39,254 bases of DNA from Micromonospora sp. MH99 (GTDB taxonomy: Bacteria; Actinomycetota; Actinomycetes; Mycobacteriales; Micromonosporaceae). This document shows, piece after piece, positions 1-8,700 of the stretch (its first letter is position 1; the number at the start of each line of letters is the position of its first letter). The position numbers and the translations under genes were made by a program. Location: positions 1-39,254 of the forward strand of contig NZ_MUZA01000061.1 in the NCBI RefSeq assembly GCF_021442385.1. Direction: 5' to 3'. The notes beneath the pieces were generated by a model. That model was not told the DNA's origin. It saw nothing but the letters and a program-made list of their open reading frames with translations, and did no database searches.

Positions 1-495
1 GCCGTGGCGCTGCTGGCGCTGGTCGGCCCGTCGGGCGGGGGTCTGCCGGCGTTGGCGTGGTGGCTCGCGTGGACCGTGCCGGCGGTCCTCGTCGACCTGG
101 CCGTGCACCGGCTGCCCGACCGGCTCACCCTGCCGGCGGCGGCCGGAACCTGGCTGCTGCTCGGCGCGGCCGCGCTCGCCGACACCGACGCGGGCCCCTG
201 GCTGCGGGCCGTCGCCTCCGGCGCGGGGCTGGCGCTGTTCTTCGCCGTCAGCACACTGCTGCTCGGCCGCCGGGGCTTCGGCCTGGGCGACGCCAAACTG
301 GCGCTCAGCGTGGGGGCGCTGCTCGGCTGGTACGGCCTGCCCGTCCTGCTTTTCGGGCTGCTGATCGCGTTCGGGCTGTCCGCGCTGGTGAGTGTGGGAC
401 TGCTGCTCGCCCGACGGGCCCGGTGGGGCACGCACCTGCCGTTCGGCCCGTTCCTGCTGCTCGGCACGGTGGGCGCCCTCCTCCTGACCTCCTGA
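1..495 (+). CDS. Prepilin peptidase (A24 family), probably 5'-truncated by the window edge
   Basis: A membrane aspartyl peptidase of the type IV prepilin leader peptidase family, which cleaves (and in larger members methylates) pilin-like precursors at the cytoplasmic face of the membrane. The two catalytic aspartates of the family are visible: D31 in the DxxxHRLPDR segment and D96 in the FGLGDAKLA motif (residues counted from the GTG at base 4). The C-terminal HLPFGPF segment is also typical. About five hydrophobic segments are present and no methyltransferase domain. The reading frame is open to base 1, so the true start may lie upstream; short actinobacterial members usually have more N-terminal membrane sequence. 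No pilin genes are in view. Confidence 0.8.
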   Translation, partial: AVALLALVGPSGGGLPALAWWLAWTVPAVLVDLAVHRLPDRLTLPAAAGTWLLLGAAALADTDAGPWLRAVASGAGLALFFAVSTLLLGRRGFGLGDAKLALSVGALLGWYGLPVLLFGLLIAFGLSALVSVGLLLARRARWGTHLPFGPFLLLGTVGALLLTS

Positions 496-559
496 CCGCC
501 CACTCCGCCGGCCCGGCCGCTTGCGGGCGCGGCGCGCGGCGGCACCTCGGGTGGCGGGG

Positions 560-1186
560 TCAGGGGCGGGGGCGGCTGGCCAGGTCCGGTACCGGGCGGC
601 GGGCATCGGCGCGACGGCGCAGCGCCTCGGCGGTCGGGCGGGCCAGAAGCGGAGTCGCGACAACGGCGACCAGGGCGCCGAGCAGCAGGCCGGCGGCCAC
701 GTCGTGCGGGTAGTGCACGCCCACGAAGACCCGGGAGAAGGCGGCCAGTACGGCCAGCGGCAGCGCGACCAGCCCGAGCCGTCGGGACAGCAGCAGTGTG
801 GTGATCGCCAGCGCGCCGGCAATTGTGGCGTGGTTGCTGGGGAACGACCAGTCGCCGGGTGGTGGGCAGGTGCCGGCGATGATCGCTCGGCCCACCGTCC
901 GGCACGGCCGGTCCTCGTCCACCACTGTCTTGAGCCATTCGCTGCCCGCGTACGCCAGGAGGGTCGGCAGCGGCGCGACCAGGGCGAGTGCCCGGTCGTT
1001 CGGGCCGCCGACCAGGCGGCGCACCGCGGCCGCCACCAGCAGCGCGCCGAGCAGCAGGATCACCCCCTCGGTGGCGTGCCCGACGAACCACTGCACAGGG
1101 GTCGGGGTGCCGGCTGCCGCGTCGACGATGTCGCGGTACCACTCGGCGCTGATCTCTGGAACGTCCGTGCTGCCGTTGGCGGCCAT
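560..1186 (-). CDS. PAP2-family phosphatase (lipid or undecaprenyl-pyrophosphate phosphatase type)
   Basis: A 208-residue membrane phosphatase of the PAP2 superfamily. All three signature motifs are present: K86 to R93-P94 (KTVVDEDRP), P116-S-N-H119 and S151-R-x5-H158-x3-D162, where the histidines and Asp form the phosphohistidine mechanism. Several membrane segments surround the motifs, so the active site would face outside. Members dephosphorylate phosphatidic acid or undecaprenyl pyrophosphate; which substrate applies here cannot be told. The ATG at 1186 is preceded by a GAGGTGAT ribosome site. The gene diverges from the GH65 gene across about 170 bases and converges on the prepilin peptidase. 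Confidence 0.85.
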   Translation of the reverse strand: MAANGSTDVPEISAEWYRDIVDAAAGTPTPVQWFVGHATEGVILLLGALLVAAAVRRLVGGPNDRALALVAPLPTLLAYAGSEWLKTVVDEDRPCRTVGRAIIAGTCPPPGDWSFPSNHATIAGALAITTLLLSRRLGLVALPLAVLAAFSRVFVGVHYPHDVAAGLLLGALVAVVATPLLARPTAEALRRRADARRPVPDLASRPRP

Positions 1187-1358
1187 GAATCACCTCACTA
1201 GACGTTCATACCTCGTTCATCTGGGAGACACCCTAGGAACGCGGCAGCGGGCAGCGCCGCAGTCGAAGGTCGAGCCGGCCACACGACTTTCGTCCAGCGA
1301 TCGCCCAGGCGCCTCTGCTTGGCTGGTGAGAGTCACTCGGCACCCCACAGGAGGTTTC

Positions 1359-3758
1359 GTGCACACCAGTTCGGCCACCGACCAACCGCCGCCTGCCGCT
1401 GCGACGGCACACGACGAGAGCTGGCGGATCGTGCGTACGGCGGCCGACCTGGATCGACTGGGCGAGACCGAGTCGATCTTCGCGTTGAGCAACGGGTGGG
1501 TCGGCTGGCGTGGCGTTCTGGACGAGGGTGCGCCGTGCGGGATGCCGGGCAGTTACGTCAACGGTTTCCACGAGCGGCGGGAACTGAGCTACCCCGAGGA
1601 GGGGTACGCGTTCCCCCAGGCCAGCGACACCGTGGTCAGCGCGCCGAATGCCGCGCTGATCCGCCTCTGGGTCGACGACGAGCCGTTGGACCTCCGGACC
1701 GGAACGCTGCGCGGTCACGAGCGGGTCCTCGACCTGCGGGCGGGCGTCCTGCGCCGGGAGACGGAGTGGATCTCGCCGGGCGGGCGCAGGGTGCTGGTCC
1801 GCAGCGTCCGGCTGGTGTCTCTGCCGCGCCGCCCGGTCGCCGCCGTCCGCTACGAGGTCGAGCCGCTGGACGGCCCCGCCGAGCTGCGGGTCTGCTCGGA
1901 CCTGCTGGCCAACGAGCGGGCGCCGGAAAGCTCCGACGACCCGCGCGCGGCGGCGGTGCTCACCGACCCGCTGACCGCCGAGGCACACCGCGCGACCGGC
2001 CTCGACGGCATGCTGGTGCACCGCACCGAGCGCAGCGGGCAGCGCGTGGCGGTGGCGGTCAGCCACCTGGTGGACGCGCCGGCCACGATGACCACCACCA
2101 GCGACGGCACCCCCGACCGGGTACGGCTGACCGTGGCCGGCCGGCTGCACCCGGGTGAGCGGCTGCGGCTGACGAAGTTCGCCGCGTACGAGTGCGCGCC
2201 GGTCGACGGGACGCCCGCCGACGAGTTGGCCGACCTGGTCGCAACCGAGGCGGACGCCGCCCGCGCCGACGGCTTCGACGCCCTGCTGGCCGACCAGCGG
2301 GCCAGCCTGGACGCGGCCTGGCAGGTCGCCGACGTGCGGCTCGACGGTGACCGGGAGCTCCAGCAGGCCGTCCGGTTCGCGATGTTCCACCTCATCCAGG
2401 CGGGTCGCCCGGACGGCGACCGGACCATCTCGGCCAAGGGGCTGACCGGCAACGGCTACGACGGGCACGTGCTGTGGGACACCGAGACGTACGTGCTGCA
2501 GGTGCTCACGTACCTGGCGCCGGCGGTGGCCCGCTCCGCGTTGACGTGGCGACACGCCCACCTGCCCGAGGCTCGGGAGCGGGCCGCCGAACTGCGGCTG
2601 AGCGGCGCGACGTTCCCGTGGCGGACGATCGGCGGCCGGGAGTCCTCCGGCTACTGGCCGGCCGGCACCGCCGCTCTGCACGTCAACGCCGACATCGCCG
2701 ACGCGGTGCTGCGCTACGTGGCGGCCACCGACGATCAGCGGTTCCTCGCCGAGAAGGGCCTCGACCTGCTGGTGGAGACCGCCCGACTCTGGCACGGCTT
2801 CGGCCACTGGTCGGAAACGGGCGCGTTCCACCTGCACGGGGTGACCGGCCCGGACGAGTACGCCGCGCTCGTCGACGACAACGTCTTCACGAACCTGATG
2901 GCCCGCCGCAACCTGCGGGGCGCGGCCGACGCCGCCGAGCGCCATCCGGACGTGGCCGGCAGGCTGGGTGTGGGCCCGGCCGAGGTCGCCGGCTGGCGGG
3001 CCGCCGCCGACGCGATGTTCGTCCCGTACGACAGTGAGCGTGGGGTGCACCAGCAGGCCGCCGGGTTCACCGCCCAGCCGGAGTGGGACTTCGCGAACAC
3101 CGGCGAGGACGACTATCCGCTCCTGCTGCACTTTCCCTACCTGGAGCTGTACCGCAAGCAGGTCGTCAAGCAGGCCGACCTGGTGCTGGCCATGCAGCTG
3201 CACCCGGGGGAGTTCACCGCCGACGAGAAGGCCCGCAACCTGGCCTACTACGAGGCCCGCACGGTCCGTGACTCGTCGCTGTCGGCCGCGCCGCAGGCGG
3301 TGCTGGCCGCCGAGGTCGGGCACCTCGATCTGGCGTACGACCTGTTCGCCGAGTCCGTCTCGCAGGACCTGGCGGACCTCGGGGACAAGACCGCCGACGG
3401 ACTGCACCTGGCGTCGCTGGCCGGGGCGTGGCTGGCGCTGGTGCAGGGCTTCGGCGGCCTGCGCGACGACAGCGGAGTGCTCTCCTTCGACCCCCGGCTG
3501 CCCCGGCGGATCGACCGGATGGTCTTCAGCCTGCGGTGGCGGGGGCACCGGCTGCGGGTCACCTTGACCGCCGCCGAGGCCCGCTACGAGCTGCCCGACG
3601 CCGCCCACGACGCCGAGGTCGAGCTGTGGCACCACGGCGAGCACCTGCGGGTCACCGGCGACGGGCCGGTCACCCGGCCGATGCCGCCGGTGCCCGACCC
3701 CGGGCCCGAGCCGACGTCGCCACCGGGTCGCCGCCCCACCCGCCGCTCGGCCGACTGA
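1359..3758 (+). CDS. Glycoside hydrolase family 65 disaccharide phosphorylase (maltose/kojibiose/trehalose type)
   Basis: A 799-residue GH65 protein, the usual length for cytoplasmic alpha-glucosidic disaccharide phosphorylases, which cleave maltose, trehalose, kojibiose or similar sugars with phosphate to give beta-glucose 1-phosphate. The N-terminal beta-sandwich contains SNGWVGWRG (about 44-52). The (alpha/alpha)6 barrel includes GHVLWDTETY (369-378). The catalytic acid is E500 in GPDEY, and the KQADLVLAM phosphate-site region lies near residue 605. The chosen GTG follows a perfect AGGAGG; the frame stays open far upstream but without another good start. The exact substrate cannot be read. 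The usual partner, a HAD-type beta-phosphoglucomutase, is not adjacent. Confidence 0.88.
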   Translation: MHTSSATDQPPPAAATAHDESWRIVRTAADLDRLGETESIFALSNGWVGWRGVLDEGAPCGMPGSYVNGFHERRELSYPEEGYAFPQASDTVVSAPNAALIRLWVDDEPLDLRTGTLRGHERVLDLRAGVLRRETEWISPGGRRVLVRSVRLVSLPRRPVAAVRYEVEPLDGPAELRVCSDLLANERAPESSDDPRAAAVLTDPLTAEAHRATGLDGMLVHRTERSGQRVAVAVSHLVDAPATMTTTSDGTPDRVRLTVAGRLHPGERLRLTKFAAYECAPVDGTPADELADLVATEADAARADGFDALLADQRASLDAAWQVADVRLDGDRELQQAVRFAMFHLIQAGRPDGDRTISAKGLTGNGYDGHVLWDTETYVLQVLTYLAPAVARSALTWRHAHLPEARERAAELRLSGATFPWRTIGGRESSGYWPAGTAALHVNADIADAVLRYVAATDDQRFLAEKGLDLLVETARLWHGFGHWSETGAFHLHGVTGPDEYAALVDDNVFTNLMARRNLRGAADAAERHPDVAGRLGVGPAEVAGWRAAADAMFVPYDSERGVHQQAAGFTAQPEWDFANTGEDDYPLLLHFPYLELYRKQVVKQADLVLAMQLHPGEFTADEKARNLAYYEARTVRDSSLSAAPQAVLAAEVGHLDLAYDLFAESVSQDLADLGDKTADGLHLASLAGAWLALVQGFGGLRDDSGVLSFDPRLPRRIDRMVFSLRWRGHRLRVTLTAAEARYELPDAAHDAEVELWHHGEHLRVTGDGPVTRPMPPVPDPGPEPTSPPGRRPTRRSAD

Positions 3759-3896
3759 CCGGCCGAGGCCGGCTCAGGTCGCCCTCGCCGACTACGGACC
3801 GGCCTCAAACGTGAGGATCAGGAGCTGGTTACGCCGAGTTGTCTGGAGGCCGGGCACCCTTGTTTCCACACAGCAGGCTCGATGGCCGACGGGTCG

Positions 3897-4925
3897 TCAC
3901 CGGCCCAGGTCGCGTTGGCTAGGGGCTGAGCGGTCAATGGCAGGACCCGGCCTGGTAACCCCCGGAGCATCGGTCCTACCTCGGATCGCCTGCCGGGTAC
4001 TGCCGTACATAGCCACGGCAGCCCGCCGGGCGCGGGCGCCGGCGGGCGTTGTCAGCAGCGGTGCCGCTGCCGAGTCGATCGCATCGAGGACTGGATGCCA
4101 GCGGGGATCGATGGCGCTACGTAGCCGGTGAGAGTTGTCGAGGTACCAGGCCCGCTCGGTGGGCGTCCAGGGGCGCTGGCGTTCGGCGCTGATGGCGGCC
4201 GTGAGCGCAGGAGAGCGTTGCCAAGCGGCGGCGGTGCTGGTGTTGGCGTAGACGACCTCGCCATTGCGTCGAAACGCGAAGGCGACGTGCGCCAAGTCTT
4301 GGGTGTCGACGGCGTGTGCACCGCGGATGACGCCGCGGTAGCACTCGTCGTGAACGGCGGTGTCGATCAGTCGGCCGCGGCCGACTGCCTCGACCTCGCT
4401 CCAGTACCGGTGCAGGATCCCCAGGCGGCTGAGGGCCTCGGGGACCGCGACGATGGCGACCTCGACGCGGTAGCCGGCGTCGTGGAACCGGCGGGCGATG
4501 TCCTCGAACTCGCTCTCGTAGCGCATGGCCGACTCGAGGACGACGTGGCAGCGGTTGTCGATGGCGTACTGCTGGGCCTTGCCCCACCAGCGTTCCCCGT
4601 CCGGTCGCACCTTCGCGCTGGCCGTGGCTTCGTCCTCGGCCTGCCAGCGGTGGAAGCTGGGGTGCATCGGGTTGTAGAAGTCCATGTTGATGTTGATGAA
4701 GGCACTGCCCGCGCCCAGCGCTCGCTTCACCATCGCGGTGACCGCCGTCTTGCCCGCGCCGGTCTGTCCTCCCACGATGACCACCACCGGCCGCTGCTGG
4801 GATGGGGCGCCGGTGAGGAACATCGGGACGATCTGCTCGCGGAAGATCCGCTCGTTGGCGTCCTCGGAGAGCACGCCGTCAGGGAACTCGGTCAACGGCG
4901 TGCCTGACGCAGCACGGCGACGCAC
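3897..4925 (-). CDS. Zeta-toxin-like P-loop kinase
   Basis: A 342-residue protein with the zeta-toxin fold. Walker A is GGQTGAGKT (52-60), followed by an INMDFYNPMHPSF segment in which D82 and the HPSF match the sugar-substrate site of zeta/PezT toxins. Those enzymes phosphorylate UDP-N-acetylglucosamine and block wall synthesis; many chromosomal actinobacterial relatives have unknown substrates. The C-terminal 100 residues extend beyond the core toxin. It overlaps the upstream small gene by 34 bases. The GTG at 4925 is used here, but a TTG at about 4895 overlapping the upstream stop, or a later GTG, is also possible; the coupling suggests co-translation. Confidence 0.8.
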   Translation of the reverse strand: MRRRAASGTPLTEFPDGVLSEDANERIFREQIVPMFLTGAPSQQRPVVVIVGGQTGAGKTAVTAMVKRALGAGSAFININMDFYNPMHPSFHRWQAEDEATASAKVRPDGERWWGKAQQYAIDNRCHVVLESAMRYESEFEDIARRFHDAGYRVEVAIVAVPEALSRLGILHRYWSEVEAVGRGRLIDTAVHDECYRGVIRGAHAVDTQDLAHVAFAFRRNGEVVYANTSTAAAWQRSPALTAAISAERQRPWTPTERAWYLDNSHRLRSAIDPRWHPVLDAIDSAAAPLLTTPAGARARRAAVAMYGSTRQAIRGRTDAPGVTRPGPAIDRSAPSQRDLGR

Positions 4926-5191
4926 TCCTCACGGAGCCGGGCGACCTTGTCGATGTCGGCGGGATCGAGATCCCGTAGGGCCCCCGCGAGACGGCTCTGA
5001 GACGCGATGACCTGCTCCAGGGAGCCCTGGTCACCGCCGGTCTGCTCCAGCTCGTAGCGGCGAGCGGACTGGGCCGCGAGGGCCTGGGCGATCAGGTCTC
5101 GGGTGACCTGGTGATCGTGGAGCTGCTCCGGTGTCAACGACGACGGGGTGAGGCTCCCCAACACCGACTCATCATTTCCCGACGACGGCAT
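4892..5191 (-). CDS. Small helical protein, putative antitoxin partner of the zeta-like kinase
   Basis: A 99-residue acidic protein predicted to be mostly alpha-helical: TPEQLHDHQVTRDLIAQAL, then a Q/R-rich helix, then ADIDKVARLREEC. No family is recognised with certainty. Its position directly before, and overlapping, the zeta-like gene is the arrangement of epsilon-zeta/PezAT-type antitoxins, so an antitoxin role is inferred. The ATG at 5191 follows AGGAAGGGA on the coding strand and is preferred over an upstream TTG at 5212. The start lies inside the end of the histidine phosphatase gene (20-base overlap), so all three genes form one operon. Confidence 0.6.
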   Translation of the reverse strand: MPSSGNDESVLGSLTPSSLTPEQLHDHQVTRDLIAQALAAQSARRYELEQTGGDQGSLEQVIASQSRLAGALRDLDPADIDKVARLREECVAVLRQARR

Positions 5192-5900
5192 GCTCGTCCC
5201 TTCCTGGCTCAAGGTGCGGGGTCGCGGCGAATTCCACCAGCGTGAGACCGCCGGCGGTGCCGTCGTACCGGGTGATCGACGTGTTCGCGACCGGAGTCGT
5301 CGCGACGATGGCAGCGATCTCGTCGAACCCGAGACCTTCGATGAGGTGGCGCATCACCACGACCACGGCGTCGTGGGCCACGAGCAGGACGCGCCGGCCC
5401 GCGTGCTGGGTGTTCAGGTCCGCCAGCACGGCCGCCAGGCGTCGAGCGATGTCGGCGAACGACTCACCACCAGGAGGCTGGTAGGAGAACTCGCCTTCGG
5501 CCGCGAGCCGGGCTGCCTCCGCGGGGAACCGTTGAGCGATCATGGCGGGGGTCAGTAGCTCCAGGTCGCCCATGAGCCGATCGCAGAGACGGTGATCGAC
5601 GACGGCGAGGGGGTAGTCGGCACCCGACTGCGCCGCGGTTTCCGCCGCTCGTGACCAGGTCTGCCGAGCGCGCACATAGGGGGAACAGACGACGACTTGG
5701 GGCCGGCGGTGGCCGGGTAGAGCGGCGAGCCAGTGACCGAGTCGGGTGGCCTGCCCCCATCCCAGCGACGACAGCTCGATGTCGGCATCTCGCCCGGTCA
5801 GACCATGATCGGTCAGCCCTCGTGCGTGTGCATCGGCGAAGGCGACGTTAGCCAGGCTCTGCCCGTGTCGGACGAGGGTCAGCTCAGCGACGGTGTCCAT
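5172..5900 (-). CDS. Histidine phosphatase superfamily protein
   Basis: A 242-residue protein of the branch-1 histidine phosphatase (phosphoglycerate mutase-like) family. LVRHGQS near the N-terminus supplies the phospho-accepting His12. CSPYVRARQT carries the second arginine, and LLVAHDAVVV near residue 185 supplies the second catalytic histidine. The substrate is unknown. The ATG at 5900 has GGAG just upstream; another in-frame ATG lies at 5915. It is the first gene of the three-gene operon ending in the zeta-like kinase, and overlaps the next gene by 20 bases. A phosphatase coupled to a small-molecule kinase suggests opposing activities, but that is inference. Confidence 0.85.
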   Translation of the reverse strand: MDTVAELTLVRHGQSLANVAFADAHARGLTDHGLTGRDADIELSSLGWGQATRLGHWLAALPGHRRPQVVVCSPYVRARQTWSRAAETAAQSGADYPLAVVDHRLCDRLMGDLELLTPAMIAQRFPAEAARLAAEGEFSYQPPGGESFADIARRLAAVLADLNTQHAGRRVLLVAHDAVVVVMRHLIEGLGFDEIAAIVATTPVANTSITRYDGTAGGLTLVEFAATPHLEPGRDEHAVVGK

Positions 5901-5962
5901 GTCTCCATTCTTCATAGTGGGCGCCACGGGTCCGTTGTAGGCGCGGGTCTGCCGTTTGGCGC

Positions 5963-6427
5963 TCAGGTCGGCGCGGGTCCGCCAGCCATGCGCTCGCGGA
6001 CGGCCTCCAGCGCCTCGAAGGCGTACGCCCAGTTGTGGCACTTGAAGCTGCGCAGGCCGTCGATGGCGGTGTGGCAGTCGGCGCAGCGCACCCCGGCGAT
6101 GGCCTCCGGCACCTCGGTGTTGACGTACCGGTGTTCGCCGAGGATGACCGTGGCGATCATGTTCTTGTCGTGCAGGCCGGTGAGGGCCGACGAGACGATG
6201 TCGTACCAGGTGATCCGCCGGCCGCACTTCGGGCAGTCCGGTTCGTCGCCGCTGACCCACAGCGGGGCGCCGATGGTGCGTGCCGGCATTCCCAGCAGCT
6301 TCTCCAGACGCCGGACGTCCGACTCCGGTGTGGTCCACCGGTGCCGGCCGGGCAGCGATGCGGGCGAGTCGTACACGGCGCGGAACAGGTCGTGGTCGAC
6401 TCGCACGGTTTCCCGCTGACCGGTCAT
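5963..6427 (-). CDS. Unrecognised protein with two CxxC/CxxCH zinc-binding knuckles
   Basis: A 154-residue protein of no family I can name. It has CPKCG near residue 76 and CADCH near residue 124, spaced as in a zinc ribbon, followed by FKCHNWAYAFEALEAVRERM. The CxxCH could also suggest heme attachment, but there is no signal peptide, so zinc binding is more likely. The ATG follows a GAGGGGGA ribosome site. It lies 47 bases upstream of the histidine phosphatase region on the same strand and may be cotranscribed with it. It diverges from the DUF574 methyltransferase. Confidence 0.65.
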   Translation of the reverse strand: MTGQRETVRVDHDLFRAVYDSPASLPGRHRWTTPESDVRRLEKLLGMPARTIGAPLWVSGDEPDCPKCGRRITWYDIVSSALTGLHDKNMIATVILGEHRYVNTEVPEAIAGVRCADCHTAIDGLRSFKCHNWAYAFEALEAVRERMAGGPAPT

Positions 6428-6568
6428 CGCGTCCCCCTCGGTGATTCGGTGCCCCCACCGTGGTCGGCCCTGACCAGGGGTGCAGCCGGATCAACGACAC
6501 GAGGGGTCAGCGGGTCGTCGCCCCGGCTGCTAGACATCGAGATCCGACCGCGGCGAAGGGACCCCCTC

Positions 6569-7366
6569 GTGACCGACCAGCCGGCACCCGACACCACCGA
6601 CGTCACCGCCCGACCCAACGTCGCCCGGATGTACGACTACTTCCTGGGTGGCAGCAACAACTTCGCCGCCGACCGGGCCGCCGCCGAGCGGGTGTTGGAG
6701 ATCTTCCCGGGCACCGGGCTCGCCGCGCAGACCAACCGGCACTTCCTGCGCCGGGCCGTCCGGTACGCCGCCGGGCAGGGCGTCCACCAGTTCCTGGACA
6801 TCGGGGCGGGTCTGCCCACCCAGGGGACCGTGCACGAGGTGGTGCGGGCCGTGGCGCCGGACGCCCGGGTGGTCTACGTCGACTACGACGAGGTGGCCGT
6901 CGCGTACGCCCGGCGGTTGTTGACCGACGTGCCCGGCACGGCCGTCGTGCAGGGTGACCTGCGGCGGCCGGACGACCTGCTGGCCCGCCCGCAGGTGCGG
7001 GCCACGCTCGACCTGGACCGCCCGGTGGCCGTGCTGCTGCTCGCGGTGCTGCACTTCGTGCCGGACGACGACGATCCGTGGGGTGCGGTCGCCCGGCTGC
7101 GCGACGCCACAGTGCCCGGCAGCCACCTGGTGCTGTCGCACCTGACGCTGGACGGCGTCCCGCCGGAGGTAGCGGAGCGGGGGCAGGCCGTCTACCGCGC
7201 CAGCAGCGCCCCGCTGGTGCCCCGCACCCACGCCGAGACGTTGCGCTTCTTCGACGGGTACGACCTGGTGGAGCCCGGCCTGGTCGAGACCACCCGGTGG
7301 CGGCCGGACGCCGAGCCGGAGGCCGGGGACGCACACGGCTACGCCGGGGTCGGTGTGCGCCGCTGA
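6569..7366 (+). CDS. SAM-dependent methyltransferase, DUF574 type
   Basis: A 265-residue protein of the actinobacterial S-adenosyl methyltransferase family (formerly DUF574), full length for the family. Typical features are the N-terminal PNVARMYDYFLGGSNNFAAD segment (17-35), motif I FLDIGAGLPT (75-84), the acidic YVDYDEVA (103-110) and the AVLLLAVLHFVPD strand. Substrates of this expanded family are mostly unknown. The GTG at 6569 follows GAAGGGA with 7-base spacing; longer readings lack a ribosome site. The next gene starts 73 bases downstream on the same strand. Confidence 0.88.
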   Translation: MTDQPAPDTTDVTARPNVARMYDYFLGGSNNFAADRAAAERVLEIFPGTGLAAQTNRHFLRRAVRYAAGQGVHQFLDIGAGLPTQGTVHEVVRAVAPDARVVYVDYDEVAVAYARRLLTDVPGTAVVQGDLRRPDDLLARPQVRATLDLDRPVAVLLLAVLHFVPDDDDPWGAVARLRDATVPGSHLVLSHLTLDGVPPEVAERGQAVYRASSAPLVPRTHAETLRFFDGYDLVEPGLVETTRWRPDAEPEAGDAHGYAGVGVRR

Positions 7367-7438
7367 CGCGCTTTCGCCTCCGGTGCCGGGCCTCGGGTGG
7401 TACGACGGATCCAGCGCCTGCCACCGGGAGGAGCGCCG

Positions 7439-8602
7439 ATGGCGAGCAGGCCCGAGCGGCTGTTGCGGGGACGCGACGCGCCGTTGAGCGCCTCGTTCCT
7501 GGAGCTCTTCTTCGATCTGGCGTTCGTGCTCGCCCTCAGCCAGTCGGCGGTGCACCTGCTGAACGACCTCACGCTGGCCGGCGCCCTGCGCACCGCCCTG
7601 CTGCTGGCCGGCGTCTGGTGGATCTGGGTGACCACCACCTGGAGCGCCGACTGGTACGACCCGGAGACCCCGGCGATCCGCGTGGTGCTGGTCGCCGCCA
7701 CGCTGGGCAGCCTGCTGGCCGGGGTGGCGACCCCGCAGGCGCTCGGGGAGCGGGGGGTGCTCTTCGCCGGCGCGTACGTCGCGGTCCACCTCGTCCGGGG
7801 TGTGGTCACCGCCTCGATGCTGCGCGGTCATCCCCGGCAGCGCCGGGCGCTGCGGATCCTCTGCTGGTACGCGGCCACCGCAGTGCCGTGGCTGGCGGGC
7901 GCGTTCCTGCCGCAGTGGCGGGTGCCGCTCTGGGTGCTCGCCCTCGCGATCGACGTGACCGGTCCACGGCTCGGCTGGCCCACGCCGAGGTTGGGTCGCG
8001 CCCGTCAGCAGGAGTTGCGCCTCGCTGGAGCGCACTTCGCCGAGCGCTACCAGCAGATCATGATCATCGCGCTCGGCGAACTCGTCCTGGCCGCCGGGCT
8101 CTCGTACGCCGGCACCCGCCTGGATCTCGCCGAGACCGCCGCCTTCCTGCTGGTCTTCGTCACGGCCGTGCTGATCGGTCTGCTCTACGTGACCCCCGCG
8201 GGCCGGCACCTGGGCTCGGCCATCGAGCACGCCGATCCGTCCCGGCTCGGTGTCGTCACCGGTTACCTGCACCTCGTGATGATCGCCGGCATAGTGGTGA
8301 CGGCCGTCGGAGCCGAGCTGAGCATCGCCCACCCCTCCGAGGTCGGTGACCTGGCGGCCGTCGCGGCCATCCTGGGCGGCCCCACGCTCTTCCTCGTCGG
8401 CCGGATCCTGTTCTCGCTGGCCATCCACCGGCGGTTGTCCTGGCCTCGGGTCTGCGCGCTGCTCGTGCTGGCCGGCGCGGCGGCCGCCCTGCGGCTGCCG
8501 CTGCTAATGATCAGCGCGGTCGCCACCGCCGTGGTGCTCGTGGTGGCGGTCCTGGACCACGCCGCTCTCTTCACCTACCGCCGGCGCGGATCCGCCGACT
8601 GA
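7439..8602 (+). CDS. Low temperature requirement protein A (LtrA) family membrane protein
   Basis: A 387-residue polytopic membrane protein matching the LtrA family. SASFLELFFDLAFVLALSQ at the N-terminus and FAERYQQIMIIALGE in the middle are the hallmark conserved segments. About ten to twelve hydrophobic helices are visible. The name comes from a Listeria mutant unable to grow at low temperature; the biochemical role is not established. The ATG at 7439 follows a strong GGGAGGAG site and is preferred over the longer reading from 7397. Confidence 0.88.
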   Translation: MASRPERLLRGRDAPLSASFLELFFDLAFVLALSQSAVHLLNDLTLAGALRTALLLAGVWWIWVTTTWSADWYDPETPAIRVVLVAATLGSLLAGVATPQALGERGVLFAGAYVAVHLVRGVVTASMLRGHPRQRRALRILCWYAATAVPWLAGAFLPQWRVPLWVLALAIDVTGPRLGWPTPRLGRARQQELRLAGAHFAERYQQIMIIALGELVLAAGLSYAGTRLDLAETAAFLLVFVTAVLIGLLYVTPAGRHLGSAIEHADPSRLGVVTGYLHLVMIAGIVVTAVGAELSIAHPSEVGDLAAVAAILGGPTLFLVGRILFSLAIHRRLSWPRVCALLVLAGAAAALRLPLLMISAVATAVVLVVAVLDHAALFTYRRRGSAD

Positions 8603-8659
8603 CGTCCGACAAATATGATCTTGTAAGCCGGGGCCTCGCCAGGCAGGCTGTTGGACGTC
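8601..8659. repeat. Imperfect inverted repeat between LtrA and the reductase gene
   Basis: GACGTCCGACA at 8601-8611 pairs with TGTTGGACGTC at 8649-8659 (10 of 11 positions) across a 37-base, AT-richer spacer. It begins at the LtrA stop codon and ends 41 bases before the next start. It could be an operator for the reductase gene or a weak transcript end; no U-run follows. Confidence 0.4.
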
Positions 8660-8700
8660 GGAGCGGAACAGCATTCGGCAACCTGAGCGAGGAGTTCGTC

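Noticed and set aside
1233..3644. An 803-codon minus-strand frame opposite the GH65 gene
   Set aside because: It is the GC-rich antisense shadow of a clear GH65 gene, with repetitive Arg/Gly/Val composition and no domain.
6530..8428. A 632-codon minus-strand frame across the methyltransferase and LtrA genes
   Set aside because: It spans two well-supported genes on the plus strand and has no recognisable domain.
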